A DNA stretch of 58,022 nt from Parachlamydia acanthamoebae (GTDB lineage: Bacteria > Chlamydiota > Chlamydiia > Chlamydiales > Parachlamydiaceae). The notes under the pieces were generated by a model. The model searched no databases and was not told the DNA's origin. It saw only the letters and a program-made list of their open reading frames with translations. Positions 1 to 8,583 of the stretch are shown here, piece after piece. Made by a program: the position numbers and the translations under genes. The first letter of the stretch is position 1. Every line of letters begins with the position of its first letter. The stretch is from contig NZ_BAWW01000055.1 of the NCBI RefSeq assembly GCF_000875975.1, forward strand, positions 1 to 58,022, in the 5' to 3' direction.

Positions 1-1386
1 GATGCCTGGGATAGATTGCTTTCTGTTACCATCGGCAATATACGTTTTCATTATACCTATGACGATCTAAGTCGGCGCCTTTCTAAAGTTAAATTGCTTT
101 GGGATCCATTAACAGATAATTGGGTGGCACAAGATACACAGTATTTCCTCTATCAAGGAGATAATGAAGTAGGAGTTTGTGATGCAGAGCAACACTTAAT
201 GGAATTTAGACCGCTTGGCCATGGACGTGGTGCTGAAATCGGTGCTGCGGTTGCTTTTGAAATTCAAGGACAAGTATATATTCCTTTAACTAACTTTACA
301 GGGCATGTTCAAGTTCTTTTAAACTCTAAAAGTGAACCTGTCGATATCTATCGCTACACGGCTTTCGGAGAAGAAACCATTTTTGATCCATCTGGGGATG
401 CTAAAGATCCGACAACATCTTGGCGTTTTTGTTCCAAACGAACTGATCCAGAAACGGGCCTGATTTATTTTGGCAGACGTTACTACGACCCTCAAATAGC
501 TCGTTGGATCACTGCTGATCCCCTTGGTTATGAAGCTGGACCTAATCTGTATGCTTATGTGAATAATAGTCCACTGACTCACATCGATATTTATGGCCTC
601 ATTGATATTGATGGTATTTATGATGAAGAAACTAGACGTGCAAGAGATGCAGAGCTAGGTCGCAAGCTGAAAGGGATGGCACATGGCACAGTTGATTTTG
701 CTGTAGAAACCATCCATGGCTTACAAACTTCCATGGCCTATATAGGAGCTGACGAATTCTGTTTAGAGGAAAGAAGGGGTATAATTGGAGGTATTGAAGA
801 ATCTCAAACCCGTCAAAGAAAAATTATTGACAATAAGATTATGGGTGTATTCAACATTGATCCCTCGGACGAAATTTATCAATCGTTCCGCAATAACACA
901 AAATTAGGATTGGAGATATGGTCTTTAGCAACGGGTACTTATGGTGCTTATAAAGGAATTAGACATTTAAATAAACTATTTAAAATGTCTGGTAAAGCCT
1001 TGGATTTCACAAAAATAGGTACTAATCTAAAACTGCCTACAGCAATAAAAGAGAATTTTTTTCTTGCTGGAGAAGGAAAATATAACCTTGATTTATTATC
1101 CAAAGCGGGGCAAGTTTTAGATCGAAATTCTTTGACGAAGGCTGGTAGAGCATTGCAAAAACACGGTTCTCGCCCAGGTAGCTTTTTTCCAAAGGTTAAC
1201 GGTAAAGCAAGTAACATAAATGCGCTAGGCCAAAATTGCTTAGACGATATTTTGACGCATCCCAATAGTATAATTAAGGAATGGAATCATAGAAGTTTTG
1301 GGGAAGTTATTAACATTACAATTCCCAAGCATGGGGGAGCAAGATTTTCTATAAACGGTGATTTAATTGGATTTTTGGAGCCATAA
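1..1386 (+). CDS. Rhs-family protein, 3' part, with C-terminal toxin tip (partial at left edge)
   Basis: The frame is open from base 1 and the first residues (DAWDRLLSV) fit an Rhs/YD repeat, so the gene starts outside the window. A TTG at 16 is only an internal codon. The Rhs core-associated domain is clear: YFGRRYYDPQIARWITADP, then NLYAYVNNSPLTHIDIYGL ending near base 600. In Rhs proteins this motif marks the end of the shell and everything after it is a variable tip. The tip here is about 260 residues. Its last part carries LDDILTHP, then GGARFSINGDLIGFLEP, an ending I associate with short nuclease-type tips on Rhs and haemagglutinin proteins. A BECR-type RNase fold is possible but not proven. 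The downstream gene overlaps by one base (TAATG), the usual toxin/immunity layout. Confidence 0.9.
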   Translation, partial: DAWDRLLSVTIGNIRFHYTYDDLSRRLSKVKLLWDPLTDNWVAQDTQYFLYQGDNEVGVCDAEQHLMEFRPLGHGRGAEIGAAVAFEIQGQVYIPLTNFTGHVQVLLNSKSEPVDIYRYTAFGEETIFDPSGDAKDPTTSWRFCSKRTDPETGLIYFGRRYYDPQIARWITADPLGYEAGPNLYAYVNNSPLTHIDIYGLIDIDGIYDEETRRARDAELGRKLKGMAHGTVDFAVETIHGLQTSMAYIGADEFCLEERRGIIGGIEESQTRQRKIIDNKIMGVFNIDPSDEIYQSFRNNTKLGLEIWSLATGTYGAYKGIRHLNKLFKMSGKALDFTKIGTNLKLPTAIKENFFLAGEGKYNLDLLSKAGQVLDRNSLTKAGRALQKHGSRPGSFFPKVNGKASNINALGQNCLDDILTHPNSIIKEWNHRSFGEVINITIPKHGGARFSINGDLIGFLEP

Positions 1387-1619
1387 TGTTAGACAATCAA
1401 GAGGATAATTTTAGCATTTTTATTGCTAGCGTACCTGATCGTGAAAAATGTGTATGCGAAATTTTTTTTAATCGTTTTCAATGGGCTGAAATTTCACAAG
1501 AAGAAGAAGAAATAATTATTCAATTTTATTCACATCCGTCTCAGGATTATTGGGAGTTTTCTTTGGATGAGGCTTTAGCAACTTTACTTAAGGCTAAAGA
1601 AAGATTTTTAAGTGAATAA
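1386..1619 (+). CDS. Probable immunity protein for the Rhs toxin tip
   Basis: This 77-residue acidic protein starts at the ATG that overlaps the toxin stop codon (TAATG), so the two are translationally coupled. It has no signal peptide or membrane segment and is rich in Glu/Asp and aromatic residues (QWAEISQEEEEIIIQFYSHP), as expected of a small cytosolic inhibitor that binds a basic nuclease tip. I do not recognise a named immunity family. Function is inferred from position and size only. Confidence 0.7.
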   Translation: MLDNQEDNFSIFIASVPDREKCVCEIFFNRFQWAEISQEEEEIIIQFYSHPSQDYWEFSLDEALATLLKAKERFLSE

Positions 1620-1675
1620 TTCATGTAAGCTGAAATCCCCCATGACGATGACCTTGCATCTTGCTAGACCAATCT

Positions 1676-1701
1676 GAGATATGATCAAAAGTTGTGTATG
1701 A
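1676..1701. repeat. Solitary terminal repeat of the IS256-type element
   Basis: The 26 bases beginning GAGATATGATC and ending TTGTGTATGA match the outer end of the IS copies at about 7146-7171 (reverse orientation) and 57931-57955. No transposase follows. At 1698 the sequence passes straight into the 3' remnant of a gene homologous to the one at 1957-2601. The likely history is insertion into that first gene copy followed by deletion of the rest of the element. Confidence 0.75.
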
Positions 1702-1959
1702 TGGTGAAGCGTATGTTTTATGGGAAAAAATTGAACAAGAATAAAAATGACTTTGGCGGCTCCTTTTTCATACCAATTTAAATAGAAATTCTGACTAATT
1801 TGAGTCTGTTACATATCTGGATCAGGGATTAAGAAAGCGAAAGAATTTTGTAAAGATCAGCTAAGCATCCAAATTTTAAACATTCTCCACCAAAGGTCTC
1901 ACTGGAAGGGCATACGAGGAAAGACTATTCCTCGACAGAACATGGGAGCCTAAAAAATG
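1698..1959 (+). repeat. Direct repeat copy A (3' gene end plus decayed cassette sequence)
   Basis: This segment is nearly identical to 2561-2830. It starts ATGATGGTGAAG and ends GGGAGCCTAAA, 863 bp before the second copy. Its first 45 bases encode a version of the C-terminus of the 214-residue protein (AYVLWEKIE against GYVLWEKIE), so it is the tail of a truncated paralogue. The rest holds no intact frame. It accounts for most of the gene-free stretch 1620-1956; 1620-1675 holds nothing I recognise. Confidence 0.85.
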
Positions 1960-2601
1960 AAAACATTGTATAGACACGAATTAGATTTTGATCGTACGAT
2001 TGAATTTGTTAAAAAAAACTTAGATATAAAAAATGTATTATCTTCCGAGCTTCTTAATTTAGTCAATTTTAAGTCGGGTGTTTTTTTTACTTTATTGACA
2101 TTAGGTTCCGACTTGGAAAGACTTTATGAATTTAAAAGCGGTATTATTCTTCCTCAAAATCCCATAATTGTCACCGAAATTGATGGGAAAAAATCGCGTC
2201 ATCAAGAAATATCTACAATAAAGGAAGAGTTAAGTGATTTTGTTTTTCATAAGCTTATTTCCGATGAAAAACTTTCTTGTGTGTTTGATGATGTAATGAG
2301 CAGCCCCGACGACCCTCCTTTAAAAGAATTCTACGAAAAGAAAAGTATTTATCTGCATGAAGATGAAATTATGTATGTAATCAGAGAGCATAATAAAAAT
2401 CGCGAGTTTATATCAGATTGTATGTGGATTGCATTTTCTTTTTGGCACTCTGTGGGAGTTTTAACAGAGGCTGATTGTTTCAAAAATGATAACCATACCC
2501 TTTCGCTAGAAGATATCCAACACATCTGTAAAAAAACAAGGATGATTCTAATTGGCGCCTATGATGGTGAAGGTTATGTTTTATGGGAAAAAATAGAATA
2601 A
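1957..2601 (+). CDS. Unknown 214-aa protein, probable orphan immunity-type protein
   Basis: This is a cytosolic-looking acidic protein with no signal peptide, membrane segment or recognised motif. The start lies just after the end of repeat copy A, and the last 14 codons lie inside repeat copy B, so the gene belongs to a tandemly duplicated unit. Its setting inside an array of Rhs tip and immunity remnants suggests an orphan immunity protein kept to protect against siblings' toxins. That is inference; the protein itself gives no functional clue. It lacks an adjacent intact toxin gene. Confidence 0.6.
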   Translation: MKTLYRHELDFDRTIEFVKKNLDIKNVLSSELLNLVNFKSGVFFTLLTLGSDLERLYEFKSGIILPQNPIIVTEIDGKKSRHQEISTIKEELSDFVFHKLISDEKLSCVFDDVMSSPDDPPLKEFYEKKSIYLHEDEIMYVIREHNKNREFISDCMWIAFSFWHSVGVLTEADCFKNDNHTLSLEDIQHICKKTRMILIGAYDGEGYVLWEKIE

Positions 2602-2830
2602 GAATAAAAAGACAACTTTGGCTATTCCCTTTTCATACCAAATTTAAATAGAAATTCTGACTAATTTGAGTCTGTTACATATCTGGATTAGGTCAGATTA
2701 AGAAAGCGAAAGAGTTTTGTAAAGATGCTGCTAAGCACCCAAATTTTAAACATTCTCCGCCAAAGGTCTCACAGGAGAGGCATACGGAGAAAGATTATTC
2801 CTAGACGGAACATGGGAGCCTAAAGAGATG
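2561..2830 (+). repeat. Direct repeat copy B
   Basis: Second copy of the segment at 1698-1959. It begins inside the 3' end of the 214-aa gene and runs through about 230 bp of non-coding remnant. In this copy a short frame reads KKAKEFCKDAAKHPNFKHSP before a stop; in copy A the same frame is broken by a one-base difference (GATGCTGCTAAG against GATCAGCTAAG). The remnant therefore looks like a decayed C-terminal toxin tip. Bases 2831-2954 between this repeat and the next cassette hold nothing I recognise. Confidence 0.85.
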
Positions 2831-3083
2831 TTGTCAAATGTTGTGTTTTGAGAATCTAATAACGCATCCAAGCTTTTTAAAAATTAAGCTATGTTTTTTA
2901 TATTAAAGACTTCTTCCCCATCTTTAAACTGCACCCCCAAAATCAGTTTGCTAACCAACTCATGACCTTTTAATTTTCGCCATTTTAAAACAGTGGGATC
3001 AATTAAATGACCAACAGAAAGAAAATTTTATTTATGAGAGAATTGGAGAAGCAGCTATAGAATCTGGGATAGCTATTGGTGGT

Positions 3084-3554
3084 TTGATATTAACAAAAAG
3101 TAAAGGATTGGGGATACTTCAGTGGACTGTTAAAAATCGCGCTGTTATAAGAGATTTCATTGATGACTTGTACCAAAAAACCAATAGTAGGTCTCTCAAT
3201 TCAAAAATTACTGAACAAGAAAAAACAATTGAAAATCTAACAGAAATAACAAAAAGAATTTTAAAAGAAGCAAAACCAAGAACTAACAAATTAAGACCGA
3301 ATAAAAATGCTGAAGGACCTCATACATCTTTTAAAATAGATCCTTCTTCTCAAAGAATAAGCGGATATGAAACATATGACTGGAATTCTATTACAGGTAT
3401 ATGGAGTGCTGTATTACGTTTCAGAGGAATGGGAAAACCTCACGGTAATGTCCATCCACCATTTATTTTAACTAGAACTCCGGGTAAAGGTCCAGGATCG
3501 CCCCCTATTGTTCCTACTAAACCATCATTAAGGGAGTTGCCGAATGGGTATTAA
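3084..3554 (+). CDS. Orphan polymorphic-toxin tip, Ntox24-like
   Basis: The 156-residue frame starts at a TTG, but the same frame is open back to about 2955 and encodes plausible protein (WDQLNDQQKENFIYERIGEA), so this is probably a C-terminal tip severed from its Rhs carrier. The C-terminal half (GPHTSFKIDPSSQRISGYET, then RFRGMGKPHGNVHPPF and a Pro-rich tail) resembles the bacterial toxin 24 type of polymorphic toxin domain, though this is from memory and unaligned. No Rhs core precedes it and no ribosome-binding site is evident, so it may be silent until recombined onto an Rhs shell. The next gene overlaps by 11 bases and should be its immunity gene. Confidence 0.65.
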   Translation: MILTKSKGLGILQWTVKNRAVIRDFIDDLYQKTNSRSLNSKITEQEKTIENLTEITKRILKEAKPRTNKLRPNKNAEGPHTSFKIDPSSQRISGYETYDWNSITGIWSAVLRFRGMGKPHGNVHPPFILTRTPGKGPGSPPIVPTKPSLRELPNGY

Positions 3555-4020
3555 CGAAGAAAATAAATTACTTAAAATACTTCAAGAACAATTTAAAAAT
3601 GCTTTTAATTATACTGAAGATGATTATTTGCATGCTTTTGGAAAGGCAAGCCAGGTTTTATTGGCGTCAATAATTTTTTTTCCTGATTTTGTAGAAATCG
3701 ATTCTCGTATTTTTTTAAAAAGAAATGTTCTTGATCAAGATGTAATAAGAAAAATGCTTGAAGATGGCGAGGATATCACCGAGGTTGAAAAAAAATTTAA
3801 CTTTATAGAAGTGGATTTTCTTTTCGATGGAGGAGGAAGAGATCTTGCTGAAGATGCAGACATTGTATTTGCGCAGATAATAAAAACAGCTTGGGATGCA
3901 TGGTTAAAATATCAATATCCAAGTCGAAAATTTATAGTAGAAATAATAGATGTGGAAGGAACTGGAGAGAGTTTAGGTGTTCAATTTTGTGAGGAAAGTA
4001 AATTTTCTATTTATGATTAA
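3544..4020 (+). CDS. Probable immunity protein for the Ntox24-like tip
   Basis: A 158-residue acidic cytosolic protein whose start overlaps the toxin-tip gene by 11 bases. It has no signal peptide or transmembrane segment. The tight overlap and the location directly 3' of a toxin tip are the evidence for an immunity role. The family is not recognised. The IS256-type element starts 81 bp downstream, so the cassette array was probably interrupted here. Confidence 0.65.
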   Translation: MGINEENKLLKILQEQFKNAFNYTEDDYLHAFGKASQVLLASIIFFPDFVEIDSRIFLKRNVLDQDVIRKMLEDGEDITEVEKKFNFIEVDFLFDGGGRDLAEDADIVFAQIIKTAWDAWLKYQYPSRKFIVEIIDVEGTGESLGVQFCEESKFSIYD

Positions 4021-4100
4021 TAATCGTTTTATAAATGAGATGAAGAAAACCGCTAGAAAGTGACCTATTCCCAATAAATTAAAAATAGAAGTTCGTGTAA

Positions 4101-5489
4101 GAGACTGTCAATTTTTTCTGTGTAAATCATTTTAGCCGATTTCTAAACCAAGCCTTTCGCCATATGCCCAAAGCTAGGTGAGAAACGACTGCTTTCCATT
4201 CTCGGTGAGGCATTGTCCATTTTTTAGAAATGTCCCTTACCGCCAGGAATAACATCTTAAATAGGGCGTCATCTGTTGGAAAAACAGCCTTATTTTTTGT
4301 GACCTTTCGAAACTGTCTATGAAGGCATTCTACCGCATTTGTGGTATAAATGATACGACGAATTGGTTGAGAAAATTCAAAAAAAGTAGAGAGGTTTTCC
4401 CAGTTCGCTATCCAAGGCTTCATAGCCAGCGGGTACCGATCATCCCATTTTTCTTTTAACCTTTCCAGATTTAATTCCGCCAATTCTTTCGTCGTAGCCC
4501 CATAGATTGTTTTTAAATCAGCTACAAATTCTTTGGAATGTTTTGTTGGAATAAACCTAATTGAATTCCGAATCATGTGAATCACACAAAGTTGAATTTT
4601 AACATCAGGGAACATCGATCTTATCGCATCAGGAAGCCCTTTTAAACCGTCTATGCATGCAATCAAGATGTCTTTCACTCCACGATTGCTTAGCTCTGTG
4701 CAAACTTTAAGCCAAAAATTTGCCCCTTCCGATTCATCGACCCAAAGACCCAGAACATCTTTTTTCCCGGCATTGTCTATTCCCAGGCATGTATAAGCGG
4801 CCTTTGAAACAACTTTTCCACCTTCTTTCACTTTGTAATGAATAGCATCAAAGAAAACTATAGAATACACTGACTGAAGCTGTCTTGCTTGCCAGCCGGT
4901 TGCAACCTCAATTACCTTATCTGTAATTAGATATCAGAGCGGGAGACATTTCAAAGCCATATAGTTCCTGAATATGTGCTTGAATATCCGTTGTGGTCAT
5001 GCCTTTTGCGTACATTGAAATTATTTTATCATCAAAATCACTGATGCTTCTTTGCCGCTTTTTTACGGCAATCGGTTCAAATTCTGAATTTCGGTCTCTT
5101 GGGACTTCAACTTCAATTTCACCATAATTGCTTTTAAGTGCTTTTTTTTGTACGTCCGTTTCTACTGTTCCCCGAATGATGTCCTTCGGGAGAGTGCTTT
5201 TCATAACCGAGGTGCTCGTCCATTTCTTTTTGAAGCATTTGTTCGAGCATTCCACCGATTAAACGTTGGATAAGTCCATTTCTACCGGTAAGATCGTTTG
5301 CAGTTTTGCATTTAGCAAGCTCGGCTTGCAGATCAAAATTTTGAGGAATTGACATAAGTCTATCTCCATTTGTGTAAATTTAGCCGCTGCAACTCCGCTT
5401 CGCTTCGTCGCAGCTTCATTTTCTCTTGAAGGGAGAAATAAAGATTATTCATCCCTCAAGTTTATTTACACAGATTTATTGACAGACCC
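4101..5489 (-). mobile_element. IS256-family insertion sequence with 8-bp target duplication
   Basis: Imperfect terminal inverted repeats bound the element: GAGACTGTCAAT..CTGTGTAAAT at 4101 and, on the other strand, GGGTCTGTCAAT..CTGTGTAAAT ending at 5489. The 8-bp sequence TCGTGTAA flanks it directly at 4093-4100 and 5490-5497, which fits the 8-9 bp duplications made by IS256-type transposases. The 1389-bp element carries one transposase gene on the minus strand, now in three frames. It inserted into the group II intron/IS remnant to its right. Confidence 0.9.
4127..5355 (-). pseudogene. IS256-family (Mutator-type) transposase, frameshifted twice
   Basis: Three consecutive minus-strand frames make up one transposase. 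Residues MSIPQNFDLQAELAK start at 5355; the middle part ends at 4917 (ALISNYR); the catalytic part runs to 4127. The DDE motifs are visible as FFDAIHYK, IACIDGLKGLPDA and YTTNAVECLHRQF. The first shift lies at a run of eight A (5142-5149 on the plus strand read as T), where adding or losing one A restores the frame. The second lies near 4915-4930, where KVIEVATGWQARQ must be joined to the catalytic domain. Function would be cut-and-paste or copy-out transposition of the element. Slippage on the A8 run cannot be excluded for the first shift, but the second has no such run. Confidence 0.9.
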
Positions 5490-5803
5490 TCGTGTAAAAA
5501 AAGGATAGTCTCAACCAACATGTTATAGATTTCAGAACAGCTTCTAACCCACATTCCACGGTGCCCCCACGATCCTGTCAATTCAGAAAAGAGTACCTGC
5601 GAAAGGAGTGTACAGATTTTTTTGAGATATGGTGAGTCGACCCAGGAAACTTCCTCCTGAGCCTCTCTTAGAACGGTGCGGTTTTGCTCAAAGCTTTCTA
5701 ACGTTTCTTTGTCTATGCCAGCACTTCCAACATTTGCTTTTACAAGTCTATAGGCTTCCATTACCAGTGTTTTTGGAATGATAAATTGTTTTGCTTCATT
5801 CAT
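5462..5803 (-). pseudogene. N-terminal fragment of group II intron reverse transcriptase/maturase
   Basis: The 113-codon frame has a good Shine-Dalgarno (AGGAGGAAATTATG). Its first 40 residues match the N-terminus of intron-encoded proteins, including ANVGSAGIDKETLESFE. Intact proteins of this class are more than 400 residues and contain RT motifs with YADD; none is present. The rest of the frame has no RT similarity and its last codons (INLCK) come from the inverted repeat of the inserted IS. It cannot be functional. Confidence 0.7.
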
Positions 5804-6095
5804 AATTTCCTCCTGATTTCAGTTGAATTATAAATGTTGCTACTTAATCCAACTTCGTTGCTCCGGCTACATTACTAGCCCTCTTAGCTATTACAAGTTA
5901 GTCCACCCCAGTGCCTTGCTTTGGTACTCTTATTCTCATGGTTGTCTCCATTTGAATGTCTCCCTTTTCATCAAGTAACGGGTTCCCGCAGTTCCATTTT
6001 AAAGCCCAAATCAGACTCAAGCCATCTATACGCCGGATGTCATCTATACAGTAACCAGGTTTCCTATAGATTTTTTTTTCATAAGATTTTGACAC
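5500..6095 (-). mobile_element. Group II intron remnant with internal deletion
   Basis: On the minus strand the similarity to the IS256-type transposase stops after NPIESTFAT near 6105. What follows does not resemble the usual C-terminus of that family. About 290 bp later an ATG at 5803 opens a frame beginning like LtrA-type intron reverse transcriptases (VMEAYRLVKANVGSAGIDKE). Similarity stops after about 40 residues. The sequence around 5630-5690 then resembles the 3' end of such introns (..GCACCGTTCTAAGAGAGGCT, then TCGACTCACCAT). I read this as an intron that entered the IS and lost most of its reverse transcriptase. The exact boundaries are uncertain. Confidence 0.5.
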
Positions 6096-7078
6096 GCTCT
6101 TAGTTGCAAATGTTGATTCGATTGGATTCGTTGTTCTTATATGTTGCCAATGCATGCCTGGAAAATCATAAAAGCTAAATAATTGATCTTTGTCTTTTTT
6201 CAAACATTCACAAGCTTTTGGATATTTTGATGCATATGTCCCAAGAAACTTTTCAAAAGTTTTTAGTCAATCCGTTTTTCTTGGAGCCATATAAATTTCG
6301 TGAATGATTGCTTTGGCATACTTTTGAACACTTTTGGCATTTTATCTAAAATATTAGCCGTTTTATGCACCCAACACCTTTGCTGCTTTGTTGCTGGAAA
6401 CGCTTCATTTAAAGCTGCCCAAAAGCCAAGTGCTCCATCTCCAATCGCAAGCTTCGGCCCTTCTTTGAGACCTCGATGTTTTAAATTTTGCAAAACTTCT
6501 TTCCAAGACAGCTTGCTTTCTCGGTGCCCATCATGGATCATGATAAGTTCTTTATTTCCATTCTCTAAAGCACCTATCAGAACCAGAACACAGGGTTGAT
6601 CTTCTTCTAAACGAATGTTAAAATAAATCCCATCCGCCCATATATAAACATACTTTTTTGCGGATAAATCACTTTTGAGCCAATTTTGATATTCTGTTGT
6701 CCATGAATCTTTCAGTCTAACGATATTTGTGGGTGATAGTCCTTTAGCATTTTCTCCCAAAATTGCCTCTAGAGCTTTCGGAAAATCTAGGGTGGATATT
6801 CCTTTAAGATACAAAGCAGGAATAACCGCATCTATACTTTGTGTCCTTCTCAAATAAGGTGGCAAAATGTTTTTTTCTGGTAAGTAACCATTTCTTACTG
6901 CTGGAGATTGATGGGTAAATTCTTTCGATTGTTTGTAAAGTTCCAGATATTCTTGTACTTCAAATTCAATAGCTTGCTGTAACAATTTTTGAGCTCCTTT
7001 GCGAAGAATTTCTTCGAGAGGATCATTTTGTTCATTTGTTGATGGCATTTTTTCTGAAGAAAAGCGAAAATCTTCCAT
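5898..7078 (-). pseudogene. Second IS256-type transposase, broken and C-terminally replaced
   Basis: The start is at 7078 (MEDFRFSSEKM). The N-terminal and catalytic parts are clear: WADGIYFNIR and LAIGDGALGFWAAL carry the two Asp residues, and HIRTTNPIESTFAT carries the Glu. A frameshift near 6325 makes the reading frame end at 6263. The correct frame continues as AKAIIHEIYMAPRKTD, meets a TGA, then goes on with LKTFEKFLGTYASKYPKAC into the block at 5898-6203. After STFAT the normal family C-terminus is lost and intron-like sequence follows. At least three lesions make this copy dead. Its 5' end is nearly identical to the element entering at 57931. Confidence 0.9.
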
Positions 7079-7171
7079 GAGCGCACTCCCATTTAGTTTT
7101 TGTCGTAAAAAACATTTTAAGGATGCGCTCTCTTTTTTTCATCTCATACACAACTTTTGATCATATCTCGT
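7077..7171 (-). repeat. 5' end and terminal repeat of the second IS256-type element
   Basis: The segment from the transposase start codon outward to the terminal repeat (ATGAGCGCACTCC ... TTTTGATCATATCTC) is repeated in reverse complement at 57931-58022 with one mismatch in 92 bases, a GAGATG/GAGGTG difference. The bare end at 1676-1701 is a third copy of the outermost 26 bases. The 3' end of this element was not found; it appears replaced by group II intron sequence. Confidence 0.9.
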
Positions 7172-7287
7172 ACATTTTTGATGAAGACTTAGAAAAGAAT
7201 TTGAAGGGATAACAATTTTATACCATTTATTAAATATATTTTTTTAGTAAAGATAAAAATTGCAGCCTTTCATTCTGACAAAAGGTG

Positions 7288-7316
7288 GAACTAATTTACA
7301 CAAAAAAATTGTCCGC
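7288..7316. repeat. Possible solitary end of an IS related to the 4101-5489 element
   Basis: The sequence AATTTACACAAAAAAATTGT resembles the right terminal repeat of the element ending at 5489 (ATTTACACAGATTTATTGAC). No transposase or duplication is attached. It lies in the gene-poor stretch 7172-7400, in which I see nothing else. Confidence 0.4.
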
Positions 7317-7400
7317 TCTGTTTTTCTCGAATTAACGACCCCTTTTGGAATGATCTCATATTTCACTTGCGATGAATAATCGGCATCAGAATTTACATGT

Positions 7401-8264
7401 TTAGAGCGCTATAATTTCTGCTATCGCTTTGGAAGCTGCATTAACAATGCTATTATGTCCATGGCCTTTCATCAAAGTATAACGTGCTGAATATTGGGGG
7501 ATTTCCATCAAGGTTGAATGATAATTGGGGACTTGCCAGTCATGCGGTGAGGCAATAAACGTATAATCACGTACAATTCCAGGTGAATTTCTTAACCCTT
7601 CTTCCCAATCTCTATCCAATTGTGCGTTACGGATTGAGCCTGTGGCCATTTCTTCTGAGATATTTTTTGACATCATCCAAGATAATTTGAGTTTGTTGGC
7701 AAGTTTAGCCAGAGAAGATCCTTTGCAAGCCCCCACTACAGATACAAATCGAATCTTTTTAATGTTAGCATGATTTTCTGGTTTAGCAAATTCGGCTTCA
7801 AGAGCTCTTGCAATTCTTCCTCCATTCGAGATCCCAACCAAAACAAGCTCCTTATCCCCATTTGTTTTTGCCCATTTTTTCACATTTTCAAAAATGGGTT
7901 GAATCATTTCATCCAGCTTCCCATTTCCTTTTTTAAAGATATGAGGAATATAAATGTGCGTTCCGGAAAGAGAATACTTTTCCATTTCATCCACATTTTT
8001 TTTAAACTGCATTGGACTGCTGTTCAGCCCATGTAAACAAACCACAAGTTTTTGCTGAGATGAGTTTGGAGCAACCGTGTAAGATGCCATTTGGATTCGG
8101 CGTAAACGCAGAGAAATTTTATTCAGGCCATAGATAAAAAGTGTGCCGAAACTTTGAATGAAGCTAATCACCTTCTTTGACCAATGCAATTTTTTGAAAT
8201 CAGAAAGGCAAGATGAAGCACTATCAAAAAATTTAATGCCATGAATGGTTGTCGAGCGGATCAT
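7401..8264 (-). CDS. Alpha/beta-hydrolase family protein
   Basis: The 287-residue protein has an alpha/beta-hydrolase core from about residue 72. LVVCLHGLNSSP supplies the oxyanion-loop HG, VLVGISNGGRIA is the nucleophile elbow with Ser146, FIASPHDWQVP is a likely acid region, and MKGHGHNSI near the C-terminus supplies the His. It resembles lipase or thioesterase-like hydrolases that act on small esters; the substrate cannot be read. The N-terminal 60 residues are not part of the fold. The next frame upstream (8233-8481) overlaps its start by 32 bases, so the two may be co-transcribed or the true start may be later. Confidence 0.8.
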   Translation of the reverse strand: MIRSTTIHGIKFFDSASSCLSDFKKLHWSKKVISFIQSFGTLFIYGLNKISLRLRRIQMASYTVAPNSSQQKLVVCLHGLNSSPMQFKKNVDEMEKYSLSGTHIYIPHIFKKGNGKLDEMIQPIFENVKKWAKTNGDKELVLVGISNGGRIARALEAEFAKPENHANIKKIRFVSVVGACKGSSLAKLANKLKLSWMMSKNISEEMATGSIRNAQLDRDWEEGLRNSPGIVRDYTFIASPHDWQVPNYHSTLMEIPQYSARYTLMKGHGHNSIVNAASKAIAEIIAL

Positions 8265-8481
8265 GATTTTTCCACATTATTTTTATAAATTTTTGCTCCT
8301 GAAACTTGAGTTTCTGCAATCTCACTCTTAGAAGAGATCCAGACTTCTCCCCTACAGGATTCGAAATGAATCGCACCGTTTCACCCAAATCCACAATTTG
8401 AGAATCTTTATAGTCCTTAACTTCCAGCACACTTAGTGAGTTCAACTCGCAATCCTTCAAAATGACTTTTTGAGAAGCCAT
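8233..8481 (-). CDS. Small hypothetical protein upstream of the hydrolase
   Basis: An 82-codon frame reading MASQKVILKDCELNSLSVLE that overlaps the hydrolase start by 32 bases. There is no clear ribosome-binding site, signal peptide or recognised domain. The tail (MWKNHDPLDNHSWH) looks like out-of-frame reading of the hydrolase leader. It could be a short gene, or the N-terminal remnant of a longer one fused by a frameshift. Kept with low confidence because nothing else explains the interval. Confidence 0.3.
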   Translation of the reverse strand: MASQKVILKDCELNSLSVLEVKDYKDSQIVDLGETVRFISNPVGEKSGSLLRVRLQKLKFQEQKFIKIMWKNHDPLDNHSWH

Positions 8482-8583
8482 TTACAAATAGGTTTTCCAC
8501 CGTTTCATTTTCATATTTATCTCCAGTACATGGTAATCTGTCAAATTTGCTATATTTTATGGCACAAAATTAAGGACAAAACA

